Shown piece after piece: positions 18,146 to 26,859 of a stretch of 64,000 nucleotides of DNA. A program made the position numbers and the translations under genes. How positions within the stretch are numbered: position 1 is the stretch's first letter; the number at the start of each line of letters is the position of its first letter. The notes beneath the pieces were generated by a model, which was not told the origin of the DNA, did not search any database, and worked only from the letters and a program-made list of their open reading frames with translations. Source of the DNA: Methyloligella solikamskensis (lineage in GTDB: Bacteria; Pseudomonadota; Alphaproteobacteria; Rhizobiales; Methyloligellaceae); contig NZ_JBHTJO010000001.1 of assembly GCF_042676065.1 (NCBI RefSeq), positions 1,860,001 through 1,924,000 of the forward strand, given 5' to 3'.

Positions 18146-18871
18146 CTAATCGGTGGAAATTTCGGCGGTGACGATGGTCTCGTCGACCAGCTTGCCTTCC
18201 GACAGACGGATCACCCGGTCCATACGGCTCGCCAGCTCCATGTTGTGGGTGGCGATCAGCGCGCCCACGGCGGAGTTGCGGACGAGATCCAGCAGCTCGG
18301 CGAAGACCTTCTCGCCCGTGTGGGGGTCGAGATTGCCCGTCGGCTCGTCGGCCAGGAGCAGCGCCGGGTTGTTAGCCACGCCGCGGGCGATGGCGACGCG
18401 CTGCTGCTCGCCGCCGGAAAGCTGGGACGGGCGATGGTCGGCCCGCTCGGTCAGGCCGAAGGTCGCCAGCAGATCGTCGGCCCGGGCTTCGGCTGTTGCC
18501 CGGTCGCGGCCCAGAATCATCTGGGGCAGCACGACGTTCTCCGCGGCCGAGAACTCGGGCAGCAGATGGTGGAACTGGTAGACGAAGCCGATCTCCTGGC
18601 GGCGCATGCGGGTGCGGCCTTTGTCGTCCAGGGCACCGCAATCGACGCCGCCGATCATCACCTTGCCGCTCGCCGGCTGCTCGAGGAGCCCCGCGATATG
18701 GAGCAGCGTCGACTTGCCGGCGCCGGAGGGGCCGAGAAGCGCGACGGTCTCGCCGGGAAAGATCTCGGCGGAAGCACCGTCGAGCACTTTCAGCTCGCGC
18801 GGCCCCTGCTTGAAGGTATGGGTCAGCGCCTCGAGGCGAAGCGCCGGTTCGGTTTTGGATGCGGTGTCCAC
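18146..18871 (-). CDS. lolD: Lipoprotein-releasing ABC transporter ATPase LolD
   Basis: Cytoplasmic ATPase that powers extraction of outer-membrane lipoproteins from the inner membrane to LolA. The 241 residues show Walker A GPSGAGKST (near residue 48), Q-loop VYQFHHLLPEF, ABC signature LSGGEQQR and Walker B LLLADEP. It follows its membrane partner lolC by 10 bases, so the two form one transporter. Confidence 0.95.
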   Translation of the reverse strand: MDTASKTEPALRLEALTHTFKQGPRELKVLDGASAEIFPGETVALLGPSGAGKSTLLHIAGLLEQPASGKVMIGGVDCGALDDKGRTRMRRQEIGFVYQFHHLLPEFSAAENVVLPQMILGRDRATAEARADDLLATFGLTERADHRPSQLSGGEQQRVAIARGVANNPALLLADEPTGNLDPHTGEKVFAELLDLVRNSAVGALIATHNMELASRMDRVIRLSEGKLVDETIVTAEISTD

Positions 18872-18881
18872 GAAATTACGC

Positions 18882-20171
18882 CTAGCCGTATCTCAGGGCT
18901 TCCACGGGATCGAGCCGGGACGCCTTCCATGAGGGGTAAAGGGTGGCGAGCACGGAGAGCGCGAGCGCCATGACGACGACGGAGATGGTCTCGCCCGTAT
19001 CCATCTCGGCGGGCATCTGGGAGAGATAATAGAGCTCCGGCGAAAAGAGCTCCGTATTGGTCGCCCAGGCGATGAACTCCCGGATGCTCTCGATATTGAG
19101 GCAGACGAGGACGCCAAGCGCCAAGCCTGCCAGGGTGCCGACAACGCCGATGCTGGCGCCGGTGATGAAGAAGATTCGCATCACCGCCCCCCTGCTCGCG
19201 CCCATGGTGCGCAGGATGGCGATATCGCCGGTCTTGTCCTTCACCAGCATGATCATGCCGGAGATGATGTTGAGCGCGGCGACCAGAACGATCAGCGTCA
19301 GAATCAGGAACATCACGTTCCGTTCTACCTCAAGGGCGTTGAAGAAGGTGGCGTTCCGCTGGCGCCAGTCGCTGATGTAGATGGTCGGTCCTCCGGTATC
19401 GAGGATCTTGGGGCCAAGCTCGCCCACCTCGTCGGGGGAGTCGAGCACCACCTCGAGCACGGTCACGCTGCCCGGCTTGTTGAAGTAGCGCTGGGCCTCG
19501 TGGAGCGGCATGAACAGAATCGAGGAATCGTATTCGGACATGCCGAGCTCGAAGATCGCCTTCACGGGGTAGCGCTTCACCCTGGGCGCGGTGCCCAGCG
19601 CGGTCGAAGCGCCTCGCGGTGAGAGCAGACTCACCTCGTCGCCGACCTTCACGTTGAGATTGTTGGCGAGCCGGGAGCCGAGCGCCAGCCCCTCCCCCTC
19701 GTCGAAGCCTTCCAGCTTGCCGAAGCGGACGTTCTGGGAGACGGCGCCGAGTTCCCTCAGATCCTTCTCGGTGACGCCCCGGACGAGCGCGCCAGTCTGG
19801 GTGGCTGGGGTGGTGATCATTACCTGGCCTTCGATAAGCGGAATGGCGTGTTGCACGCCCCCGATGCCGTTGATGCGCTTGGCCACGTCCTTGTAGTCGG
19901 TGAAGTCGTCATCGAGGGGATGGACGACAACATGGCCGTTGAGGCCGAGCATCTTGTCGAACAGCTCCTGGCGGAAGCCGTTCATCACCGCCATGACGAT
20001 GATCAGGGTGGCGACGCCCAAGAGGATGCCTAGGAAGGAGAAGCCGGCGATGACCGAGATGAAGCCTTCCTTCCGGCGCGGACGCAGGTAGCGCAGCGCC
20101 ACCAGCCACTCGAATGGCGCAAACGAGCGGCCCGTTCCGCTTACCTTGGCTGTCTTGCTCGCATCGCTCAT
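18882..20171 (-). CDS. lolC: Lipoprotein-releasing ABC transporter permease LolC/LolE type
   Basis: Membrane subunit of the Lol exporter. The 429 residues have a first transmembrane helix (about 40-65), a large periplasmic domain (about 70-285) and three C-terminal helices of the FtsX/MacB fold (about 290-420). Only one permease gene is present, so the transporter is probably a homodimer, as in many alphaproteobacteria, and the protein could equally be called LolE or LolF. The start overlaps the proS stop by 4 bases. Confidence 0.93.
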   Translation of the reverse strand: MSDASKTAKVSGTGRSFAPFEWLVALRYLRPRRKEGFISVIAGFSFLGILLGVATLIIVMAVMNGFRQELFDKMLGLNGHVVVHPLDDDFTDYKDVAKRINGIGGVQHAIPLIEGQVMITTPATQTGALVRGVTEKDLRELGAVSQNVRFGKLEGFDEGEGLALGSRLANNLNVKVGDEVSLLSPRGASTALGTAPRVKRYPVKAIFELGMSEYDSSILFMPLHEAQRYFNKPGSVTVLEVVLDSPDEVGELGPKILDTGGPTIYISDWRQRNATFFNALEVERNVMFLILTLIVLVAALNIISGMIMLVKDKTGDIAILRTMGASRGAVMRIFFITGASIGVVGTLAGLALGVLVCLNIESIREFIAWATNTELFSPELYYLSQMPAEMDTGETISVVVMALALSVLATLYPSWKASRLDPVEALRYG

Positions 20172-21517
20172 GCATCACCCCGTATGGCGGCTTCGACGTT
20201 TTCGCGCAGGCGTTCGGTCACGTCGTCGGGCGAAATTCCGATCTTCTCGCCGGTCGCCCTGTGCTTCAGCTCCACCTCGCCCGAGGCGAGACCCTTCGGT
20301 CCGACCACGATCTGCCAGGGAAGCCCGATCAGATCCATGGTGGTGAACTTCGCGCCCGCCCGATCGTCGCGGTCGTCGTAGAGAATGTCGAGACCTGCGG
20401 CCTTCAGGGACCCGTAGAGCTTTTCGCAGGCCGCGTCGGTCGCCGGGTCGCCAGCCTTGAGATTGATCAGGCCGGCATCGAAGGGAGCCACGTTTTGCGG
20501 CCAAATGATGCCCGCATCGTCGTGGGAGGCTTCGATGATGGCGCCGACCAGGCGCGAGACGCCGATACCGTAGGAGCCCATCTCCACCGGAATCAACTCA
20601 CCGTCCGGCCCCTGCACCTTCGCGTTCATGGGCTCGGAGTATTTCGTGCCGAAGTAAAAGACCTGGCCGACTTCGATGCCGCGGGCCGAGATCTGCTTGT
20701 CTTTGGGCACTTCCTTCTCGAAGCGCTCCGGCTCATGGACGTCCTCTGTGGCGGCATAGAGCGCGGTGCGGGCCTCGACGTAAGAGGTGAGATCGCTCTC
20801 GTAATCGAGCTCGTCGGGGGGCGGCGCCATCTCCACCAAATCCTTGTGGCAGTAAACGGCGGACTCGCCCGTGTCGGCGAGGATGATGAACTCGTGAGAG
20901 AGATCGCCGCCGATGGGCCCCGTCTCGGCCCGCATGGGCACGGCGCGCAGGCCCATCCGCGCGAACGTCCGCAGGTACGAGACGAACATCTTGTTGTAGG
21001 AGCGGACCGAGTCTTCCTTGGTGAGGTCGAAGGAATAGGAGTCCTTCATGAGGAATTCGCGGCCGCGCATAACGCCGAAGCGCGGGCGGACCTCGTCCCG
21101 GAACTTCCACTGGATGTGATAGAGGATCTTGGGCAGGTCCTTGTAGGACTTTACCCCTGCCCGGAAGATCTCCGTGATTAGCTCCTCATTGGTGGGGCCG
21201 TAGAGCATCTCGCGCTCGTGACGGTCGGTGATGCGGAGCATCTCCTTGCCATAGGCGTCGTAACGGCCGCTCTCGCGCCACAGCTCGGCGGGCTGGATGG
21301 TCGGCATGAGAAGCTGAAGGGCGCCGGCGCGGTCCTGCTCCTCCTCCACGATCCGTTCGATTTTCCGCAACACCTTCTGGCCCAGCGGGAGCCAGGAATA
21401 GATGCCGGCGCTGGACTGGCGGATCATGCCGGCCCGCAGCATCAGGCGGTGTGAGACGATTTCCGCTTCCTTGGGATCGTCGCGCAGGATCGGAAGAAAA
21501 TATTGGCTGAGGCGCAT
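20168..21517 (-). CDS. proS: Prolyl-tRNA synthetase, short alphaproteobacterial form
   Basis: Charges tRNA-Pro. The 449-residue protein begins MRLSQYFLPILRDDP, the usual start of this form; an in-frame ATG 28 codons upstream lacks family similarity. Class II motifs are seen in SSAGIYSWLPLG and in the motif 2 region HIQWKFRDEVRPRFGVMRGREF. It lacks the large editing insertion domain of the roughly 570-residue enterobacterial enzyme. A weak promoter, TTGCGC (21636-21641) and TATTAG (21612-21617), precedes it. Confidence 0.94.
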   Translation of the reverse strand: MRLSQYFLPILRDDPKEAEIVSHRLMLRAGMIRQSSAGIYSWLPLGQKVLRKIERIVEEEQDRAGALQLLMPTIQPAELWRESGRYDAYGKEMLRITDRHEREMLYGPTNEELITEIFRAGVKSYKDLPKILYHIQWKFRDEVRPRFGVMRGREFLMKDSYSFDLTKEDSVRSYNKMFVSYLRTFARMGLRAVPMRAETGPIGGDLSHEFIILADTGESAVYCHKDLVEMAPPPDELDYESDLTSYVEARTALYAATEDVHEPERFEKEVPKDKQISARGIEVGQVFYFGTKYSEPMNAKVQGPDGELIPVEMGSYGIGVSRLVGAIIEASHDDAGIIWPQNVAPFDAGLINLKAGDPATDAACEKLYGSLKAAGLDILYDDRDDRAGAKFTTMDLIGLPWQIVVGPKGLASGEVELKHRATGEKIGISPDDVTERLRENVEAAIRGDA

Positions 21518-22062
21518 AGAGACTCTATCGGAACCAGCGGGATGAAATGGTCGGGCGAAAGGCCGGCCGGTCGTGTCGACTCGACTGTAGAAGACCGGCA
21601 ACCTTGGCGCGCTAATAGCTTACTTTTGCGAAACGGCGCAATGGCGCTGCCTGCCTGCATACGAAATCGGATTGGTCCCCAAAAAGATGCGGCGAGAGGT
21701 CACAATCTGTGGTGACAATATGGCGCGGCTGAGTTAGTGTGCGCCCACAACGCGCTGAGGACGGGACTTAAAAACGATCTCGACTTGTTGCTCGTTGAAG
21801 AGATTGGACCAGCTCCAAGTCTCAGGTCCAAGTCTTGGGAGGAAACGCTCTAGCCGCGCACTAAATCTATTTATTTTTCAATATGCGCAGCCGTTCTACC
21901 GACGGCTCGACGGGCATTAAGATCCGGCGAGACAATAGAGGTGGAATGTTGAGAGTTATAAAAAAGCTAGAAGAGCGAGGCGCGCCGGCCTTGCTCTTTT
22001 TTTTGCCCTGCGTTCAGTGACGCGGGAGTTTTCGAAATGTGGCGGGATGGAGGCACCCGGCC
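21518..22062. other. 545-base gap without a convincing gene
   Basis: No supported coding region lies between proS and the DUF1467 gene. The proS leader and possible promoter occupy the left end. The middle (about 21700-21900) is more AT-rich than its surroundings and has repeats of CCAAGTCT. A strong terminator hairpin lies at 21971-22004. Because its longest T-run follows on the plus strand, a small plus-strand RNA in the gap is possible, but I found no convincing promoter and recognise no RNA family. Confidence 0.5.
21971..22004. terminator. Strong intrinsic terminator, works on both strands
   Basis: AAGAGCGAGGC (21971-21981) pairs with GCCTTGCTCTT (21988-21998) around a six-base loop: 11 pairs with one wobble. 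On the plus strand the T-run directly follows. On the minus strand a run of six T follows after five bases. The minus-strand reading would end the nuo-to-DUF1467 transcript just after the DUF1467 stop. Confidence 0.8.
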
Positions 22063-22341
22063 CTAATACATGCTCTCGTAGCGCGGCAGGAACGGGATGT
22101 CGTCGAGGGTGACCACGCCCTGGAAGACGATGAAATAAACCCCGAGATAGATCAGCCCAGCGATAAGAGTGGTGGCGATGAGCTTTGGGATGAAGTGCGG
22201 CTTTGAGGGCGCGCTCTCCGCGGAGCCCGGCACGGTCCCCTCCTCGGTCTCGCCTTGCGGACGCACACCGAAGGGTAGGATCGCAAAGAGCGTGATCCAC
22301 CAGATGACGAAATAGATGGCGAAGCCGAAGGCGAAGTTCAT
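22063..22341 (-). CDS. DUF1467 family small membrane protein
   Basis: A 92-residue protein with two transmembrane segments, about residues 3-25 (containing IYFVIWWITLFAILPFGV) and 52-76, joined by a short charged loop that begins RPQGETEEG. The WW-x-T/LPFGV pattern is characteristic of DUF1467, a family of unknown function found next to mce and proS in alphaproteobacteria. It starts 12 bases after mce, so it is last in this transcription unit. No function can be given. Confidence 0.85.
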   Translation of the reverse strand: MNFAFGFAIYFVIWWITLFAILPFGVRPQGETEEGTVPGSAESAPSKPHFIPKLIATTLIAGLIYLGVYFIVFQGVVTLDDIPFLPRYESMY

Positions 22342-22353
22342 CTGGGTTGCCCC

Positions 22354-22758
22354 TTACGCCTGCTCCAGCTCCACGAGCGTGCCGGAGAAATCTTTCGGAT
22401 GCAGGAAGAGCACGGGCTTGCCGTGGGCGCCGGTCTTGGGCTCGCCGTCGCCCAACACGCGGATGCCGTCGGCCACCAGCTTGTCCCGGGCCGTCATGAT
22501 GTCATCGACCTCGTAGCAGAGATGATGGATGCCGCCGCCGGGATTGCGCTCCAGGAACTTTGTGATGGGCGAATTCTCGCCGAGCGCGCCGAGCAGCTCG
22601 ATCTTGGTGTTGGGCAGCTCGATGAAGACGGTGGTCACGCCGTGCTCGGGCTGCTCTTCCTCCGCCGAAACCTTGGCGCCCAGGGTATTGCGATAGATGT
22701 CCGCTGCCGCCTTCAGGTCGGGCACTGCAATGGCGACGTGGTTCAGCTTTCCGATCAT
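22354..22758 (-). CDS. mce: Methylmalonyl-CoA epimerase
   Basis: Interconverts the R and S forms of methylmalonyl-CoA in propionate and branched-chain metabolism. The 134 residues form two glyoxalase (VOC) modules. Putative metal ligands are in LNHVAIAVPD, IHHLCYEVDD and GTLVELEQA. The mutase is not in the window. The gene lies in a common alphaproteobacterial order after rnj and before DUF1467. The length and the IHHLCYEV motif favour the epimerase over other VOC enzymes. Confidence 0.88.
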   Translation of the reverse strand: MIGKLNHVAIAVPDLKAAADIYRNTLGAKVSAEEEQPEHGVTTVFIELPNTKIELLGALGENSPITKFLERNPGGGIHHLCYEVDDIMTARDKLVADGIRVLGDGEPKTGAHGKPVLFLHPKDFSGTLVELEQA

Positions 22759-22859
22759 GTGGCGTTCGCTCCTCTCTCGCTTCGTCCGTGCTTTGCTGCC
22801 TCTTGTAATGGCTCAGGCGGCGTTTCGCCAGTGGGCCAGCTCTCCCGAAGCCAGCGGCC

Positions 22860-24542
22860 CTAAACCACTTGGACCATTACCGAGCAGATGGGCTTTTTGC
22901 CGACAGCCTGATTCACCGCCGCACGGACGGCGCGAGACAGCGCCTCGGCAACCATGGCGCGGTCCTTGCGGCGGGGCCGCGGGATGCTCTCAAGGGCTCC
23001 GATGGCGGCGTCGATAGCGATATCCTCCATGGGCTCGCCATCCCCATCCACCGATGCAACGCCGAGGATCGCCACCATGGGATCGGCGACGAGCTGGCCC
23101 TTGTCGGACAGGACGACGGAGACGGAGATTGTGCCGACGAAGCTAAGCTTGCGGCGCTCCCGGACATGGCCTTCGCCTTCGGACAGAATGATCCGCCCGT
23201 CGCGATAGAGACGGCCGGTGGGCAGCTCGTCGATGATCTTCGCGGGCTCCGGCGCGAGGCGCACCAGGTCGCCGTTCCGGATACGCAGCACCTCTTCGAC
23301 GCCGAGGTCTTCGGCGAACTCGGCATGGGCTTCCAGATGAAGCCCCTCCCCGTGCACGGGAATAGCGAGCTTCGGCTTGAGCCACGAATAAAGCTGCTCG
23401 AGCTCGCCCCGGCGCGGATGGCCGGAGACATGCACCAGCCCGTCCTGATCGGTGAGGATCTCGATGGCCTTGTCGGACAGGCCGTTTTGGACCTTGGCCA
23501 CGGCGCGCTCGTTGCCGGGAATCGTGCGGGACGAGAAGATCACCTGGTCGCCCGCGTCCAGGCTCACATTGGGATGGCTGTCATAGGCGATCCGGGCCAT
23601 GGCGGCGCGGGTCTCGCCCTGGCTGCCGGTGCACAGTGCCACGACCTTTTTGGGCGGCAGGCTGTCGAACTCGGTTTCGGGGAGGAATCGGAAATCGTCG
23701 TCCAGGTAGCCGGTCTCCTGGGCCGCCTCGATGACGCGATACATGGCGCGGCCCACCACGACGAGTTCGCGGCCGGCCTGGCGGGCCGCGCGGGCAACGG
23801 AAAGGATGCGGGCCACGTTGGAGGCGAAGGTGGTGACGGCCACCCGGCGCGGGGCCTCGCGGATCATGGCGGCAAGCGTCTTGGCGACGTCGGCTTCCGA
23901 GGGCGAGATGCCGTCCCGGATGGCGTTGGTGGAATCGCAGATGAGCGCGTCCACGCCTGCGTCGCCGATCTCCTTGAGGCGTTTCTTGTCGGTCGGCGGC
24001 GAGGTGAGCGGCTGCTCGTCCAGTTTCCAGTCGCCGGAATGGAGTACGTTCCCCAGCGGCGTCTTGATAAAGACCGCGTTGGGTTCCGGGATCGAGTGGG
24101 ACATGCAGATCAGCTCGATGTCGAACGGGCCGATCTTTCGGGACCCGCCCAGCGGCACGATATGGATCGGCACGTCGTCGGCGAAGGAGGTCTCCTTCAG
24201 CTTCGATTTCAGCATCGCCGCGGTGAAGGGCGTTGCGTAGACCGGCGCGCCGATCTTCTGCCAGAGATCGGGGATCGCGCCGTAGTGATCCTCATGGGCG
24301 TGGGTCAAGAGGATGCCAGCAATATTGTGGCGCTCTTCTTCCAGGAAGCGGATATCGGGCAGGATCACATCGACGCCGGGCTCGGCGTCGGTCGGAAAGG
24401 TGATGCCGATATCGACGATCAGCCACTCGCGGTCGCGCGGCGGGCCGAAGCCGTAGAGGTAGAGGTTCATGCCGATTTCCCCGATGCCCCCGAGGGCGCC
24501 GAAGACGAAATCGGTTTTGGGTTCAGAGTTGCGGCGAGACAT
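22860..24542 (-). CDS. rnj: Ribonuclease J
   Basis: Metallo-beta-lactamase and beta-CASP nuclease with endonuclease and 5'-exonuclease activity, acting in mRNA decay and rRNA maturation. The 560 residues carry the zinc motif HAHEDH (about residues 79-84), the beta-CASP region near CTGSQGE, and the later HVSGHPRRGE. It lies between birA and mce in the same direction. Presence of RNase J is normal in Hyphomicrobiales. Confidence 0.94.
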   Translation of the reverse strand: MSRRNSEPKTDFVFGALGGIGEIGMNLYLYGFGPPRDREWLIVDIGITFPTDAEPGVDVILPDIRFLEEERHNIAGILLTHAHEDHYGAIPDLWQKIGAPVYATPFTAAMLKSKLKETSFADDVPIHIVPLGGSRKIGPFDIELICMSHSIPEPNAVFIKTPLGNVLHSGDWKLDEQPLTSPPTDKKRLKEIGDAGVDALICDSTNAIRDGISPSEADVAKTLAAMIREAPRRVAVTTFASNVARILSVARAARQAGRELVVVGRAMYRVIEAAQETGYLDDDFRFLPETEFDSLPPKKVVALCTGSQGETRAAMARIAYDSHPNVSLDAGDQVIFSSRTIPGNERAVAKVQNGLSDKAIEILTDQDGLVHVSGHPRRGELEQLYSWLKPKLAIPVHGEGLHLEAHAEFAEDLGVEEVLRIRNGDLVRLAPEPAKIIDELPTGRLYRDGRIILSEGEGHVRERRKLSFVGTISVSVVLSDKGQLVADPMVAILGVASVDGDGEPMEDIAIDAAIGALESIPRPRRKDRAMVAEALSRAVRAAVNQAVGKKPICSVMVQVV

Positions 24543-24628
24543 TCAAACTTTCGATTGCGCGAACTTTGAGTTGCGGAAGGCGGGTCTTGCGCCTTCGTGA
24601 CGGGCGCGCGACAGCTTTTACCCGGGTC

Positions 24629-25417
24629 TTACGCGCTTGGAAAGAAGACGTCACCTGCTGTAACACGCCGCTCCACGCCGTCCGCAGTCTTCAGACGCAG
24701 GGCGCCGCTCGCATCGATCCCCTCGAAGGTGCCTTCCAGCCGCTCGTTGGGAAGCTGCACGGAGACCTGATCGCCGATTCTGTTGGCCCGCTCCATCCAG
24801 GCCTGGCGGATCTCCTGAAACCCGGCACCGTCCGACCATTTCTTGAGCCAGCGGTCGGTCGTCTCGCTTAGCGCCCGCAGTGCGTCTGCCGGGGTGGCCT
24901 TCACACCGTGGGCGGCCAGGCTGGTGGCGGGCTTCGGTAGGGTTTGCGGATGATGGGCGAGATTGACGCCCGTTCCGATCACCACGGTGGAGCGGTCATC
25001 TTCGGTGCTGGCGGCGCTTTCCACCAGAATGCCGGCGAGTTTCTCCCCGTCCAGAAATACGTCGTTGGGCCATTTCAGGGTGAGGTTTTTCAGAAGCTCG
25101 CTGCGGTTCGCGTCGCCCATCAGGGTTGCGATGGCCTGATGGGCGGCGACACCCGCAACAAGGCCGAGCTGCACGGCGGTCGCCAGCGGGCAGCGCGGGC
25201 TTATGAGAAGGCTGGCGAAGAGATTGCCGGTCTGGGACTGCCAGTCGCGGCCAGAACGGCCCTTGCCCTTCGACTGACGGGCCGACCAGATCCAAAGTGG
25301 TCCGTCCTCGCCCGCGGTGGCGCGGCGCAAGGCCTCGGCATTGGTGGAGTCCGTCGTGTCCAGCCGGAGCAGCCGGTAGCCGTGGGGGAGCTTCGGTAGC
25401 GTTGTGGAGACCACCAT
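24629..25417 (-). CDS. birA: Biotin-[acetyl-CoA-carboxylase] ligase
   Basis: Attaches biotin to carboxylase carrier domains. The 262-residue protein has the ligase motif GKGRSGRDWQS, the conserved LKWPNDVFLDG, and a C-terminal SH3-like domain (about 215-262). It lacks the N-terminal winged helix, so it is a non-regulatory, class I ligase. I start it at 25417, just after the nuoN stop; an in-frame ATG at 25447 lies inside nuoN. It is probably cotranscribed with the nuo operon. Confidence 0.92.
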   Translation of the reverse strand: MVVSTTLPKLPHGYRLLRLDTTDSTNAEALRRATAGEDGPLWIWSARQSKGKGRSGRDWQSQTGNLFASLLISPRCPLATAVQLGLVAGVAAHQAIATLMGDANRSELLKNLTLKWPNDVFLDGEKLAGILVESAASTEDDRSTVVIGTGVNLAHHPQTLPKPATSLAAHGVKATPADALRALSETTDRWLKKWSDGAGFQEIRQAWMERANRIGDQVSVQLPNERLEGTFEGIDASGALRLKTADGVERRVTAGDVFFPSA

Positions 25418-25421
25418 CCGG

Positions 25422-26849
25422 CTAGAAAAGCGACCGGGCGCCGGCATTGGCGACGGCGATCAGCGGGCTGGGATAGAGGAAGAAGAGCAAGATCAAAAGC
25501 CCGCTCGCGGTAAGCACGCCGGCAAGCGGCCGCGGTACGGCGGCGAAGGGCTCCAGCGGCTCGTCAAAATACATGATCTTGATGATGCGCAGATAATAGA
25601 ACGCGCCCACCACGCTCAGAAGCACGCCGATGACGGCGAGCGCATACAACTCCGCATTGATGGCGGCCAGGAAGACATAGAACTTGGCGAAGAAGCCGGC
25701 CAGGAACGGAATACCGGCGAGCGACCAGAGCAACGTTCCGAACATGAAGGCCATCATGGGATTGGTCTGGGAGAGACCGGCGAGCTGGTAGATGTCCTCC
25801 ACGTATTTCCCGTCACGGCGGAGCGCCAGGATGAAGGCGAAGCTGCCCAGCGTCATGACCAGATAGATGGCGAGATAAATGATGACGCTGGCGACGCCCT
25901 CCTCCGTGCCGGCGGCAAGCCCCACCAGCGCGTAGCCCATATGGCCGATGGAGCTATAGGCCATCAGCCGCTTGATGTTGGTCTGGCCGATTGCCGCGAA
26001 CGCGCCGAGCGCCATGGAGGCGATGGCGAGGAAGGCGACGATCTGCTGCCATTCGGGAATGGCGTCCGGGAAGGCGGCGAAGAGCGTGCGGACAAGAAGC
26101 GCAAACGCGGCCATCTTGGGGGCTGCGGCGAAGAAGGCAGTGACCGGGGTCGGCGCCCCCTCATAGACGTCCGGCGTCCACATGTGGAACGGCACGGCGG
26201 AGATCTTGAAGGCGAAGCCGGCCATGAGGAATACGAGGCCGAAGATCACGCCGAGATTGGGGGCCGCATCGCCGATGCTGGCTGCGATCGCCGGGAAGAG
26301 CGTGCTGCCGGCAAACCCGTAGATCAGCGAAGCGCCGTAGAGCAGCATGCCTGACGACAGCGCGCCCAGGACGAAGTATTTCAGCCCCGCCTCGCTGGAG
26401 CGCACCGAATCCCGCCGGAAGGCCGCCACGACGTAAAGCGCAAGGCTCTGGAGCTCCAGCCCGACATAGAGGGTGATGAGGTCGTTGGCCGAGATCATCA
26501 GCATCATGCCGGTGACCGACAGGAGCACGAGGATGGGGAATTCGTATTTCAGCTCTCCGGTCGAGCGCCAATAGTCGACGGACATGTAAAGGGTCACCGC
26601 CGCGCCGATCAGGGTGAGGATCTTCATCACCCGCGCGAATGGGTCGACGATGATCGCGCCCTTGAACAGGGTCTCGGTCCCCTCGCCCATGAGCACCGCC
26701 CCGCCGGCGAGGATGAGGACCAGGACGCCGAGCCCCAGAATGAGCGTGCCGGAGTCTTCTTTCCGCGCGACGCCCAGCATCAGCAGAGCCATGGCGCCGA
26801 TGGGCAGTATCAGCTCCGGCAGAAGGGTTGTGAAATCGGCGGCGGACAA
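25422..26849 (-). CDS. nuoN: NADH-quinone oxidoreductase subunit N
   Basis: Antiporter-like proton-pumping membrane subunit of complex I. The 475-residue protein has about 14 transmembrane helices, with the conserved charged positions in ELQSLALYVVAAFRRDSVRSSEAG and MAYSSIGHMGYALVG. I choose a TTG start at 26849 because TAAGGAGTCC lies just before it and it starts after the nuoM stop. An ATG at 26885 would add 12 residues and overlap nuoM by 26 bases. Last gene of the nuo set. Confidence 0.93.
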   Translation of the reverse strand: MSAADFTTLLPELILPIGAMALLMLGVARKEDSGTLILGLGVLVLILAGGAVLMGEGTETLFKGAIIVDPFARVMKILTLIGAAVTLYMSVDYWRSTGELKYEFPILVLLSVTGMMLMISANDLITLYVGLELQSLALYVVAAFRRDSVRSSEAGLKYFVLGALSSGMLLYGASLIYGFAGSTLFPAIAASIGDAAPNLGVIFGLVFLMAGFAFKISAVPFHMWTPDVYEGAPTPVTAFFAAAPKMAAFALLVRTLFAAFPDAIPEWQQIVAFLAIASMALGAFAAIGQTNIKRLMAYSSIGHMGYALVGLAAGTEEGVASVIIYLAIYLVMTLGSFAFILALRRDGKYVEDIYQLAGLSQTNPMMAFMFGTLLWSLAGIPFLAGFFAKFYVFLAAINAELYALAVIGVLLSVVGAFYYLRIIKIMYFDEPLEPFAAVPRPLAGVLTASGLLILLFFLYPSPLIAVANAGARSLF

Positions 26850-26859
26850 GAAGGACTCC

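Noticed and set aside
21956..22300. Minus-strand open frame overlapping DUF1467 in another frame
   Set aside because: Runs through the terminator hairpin and lacks the membrane-protein pattern of the accepted frame.
22869..24569. 566-codon plus-strand open frame over rnj
   Set aside because: Antisense of a well-supported RNase J gene with all its motifs; no recognisable domain.
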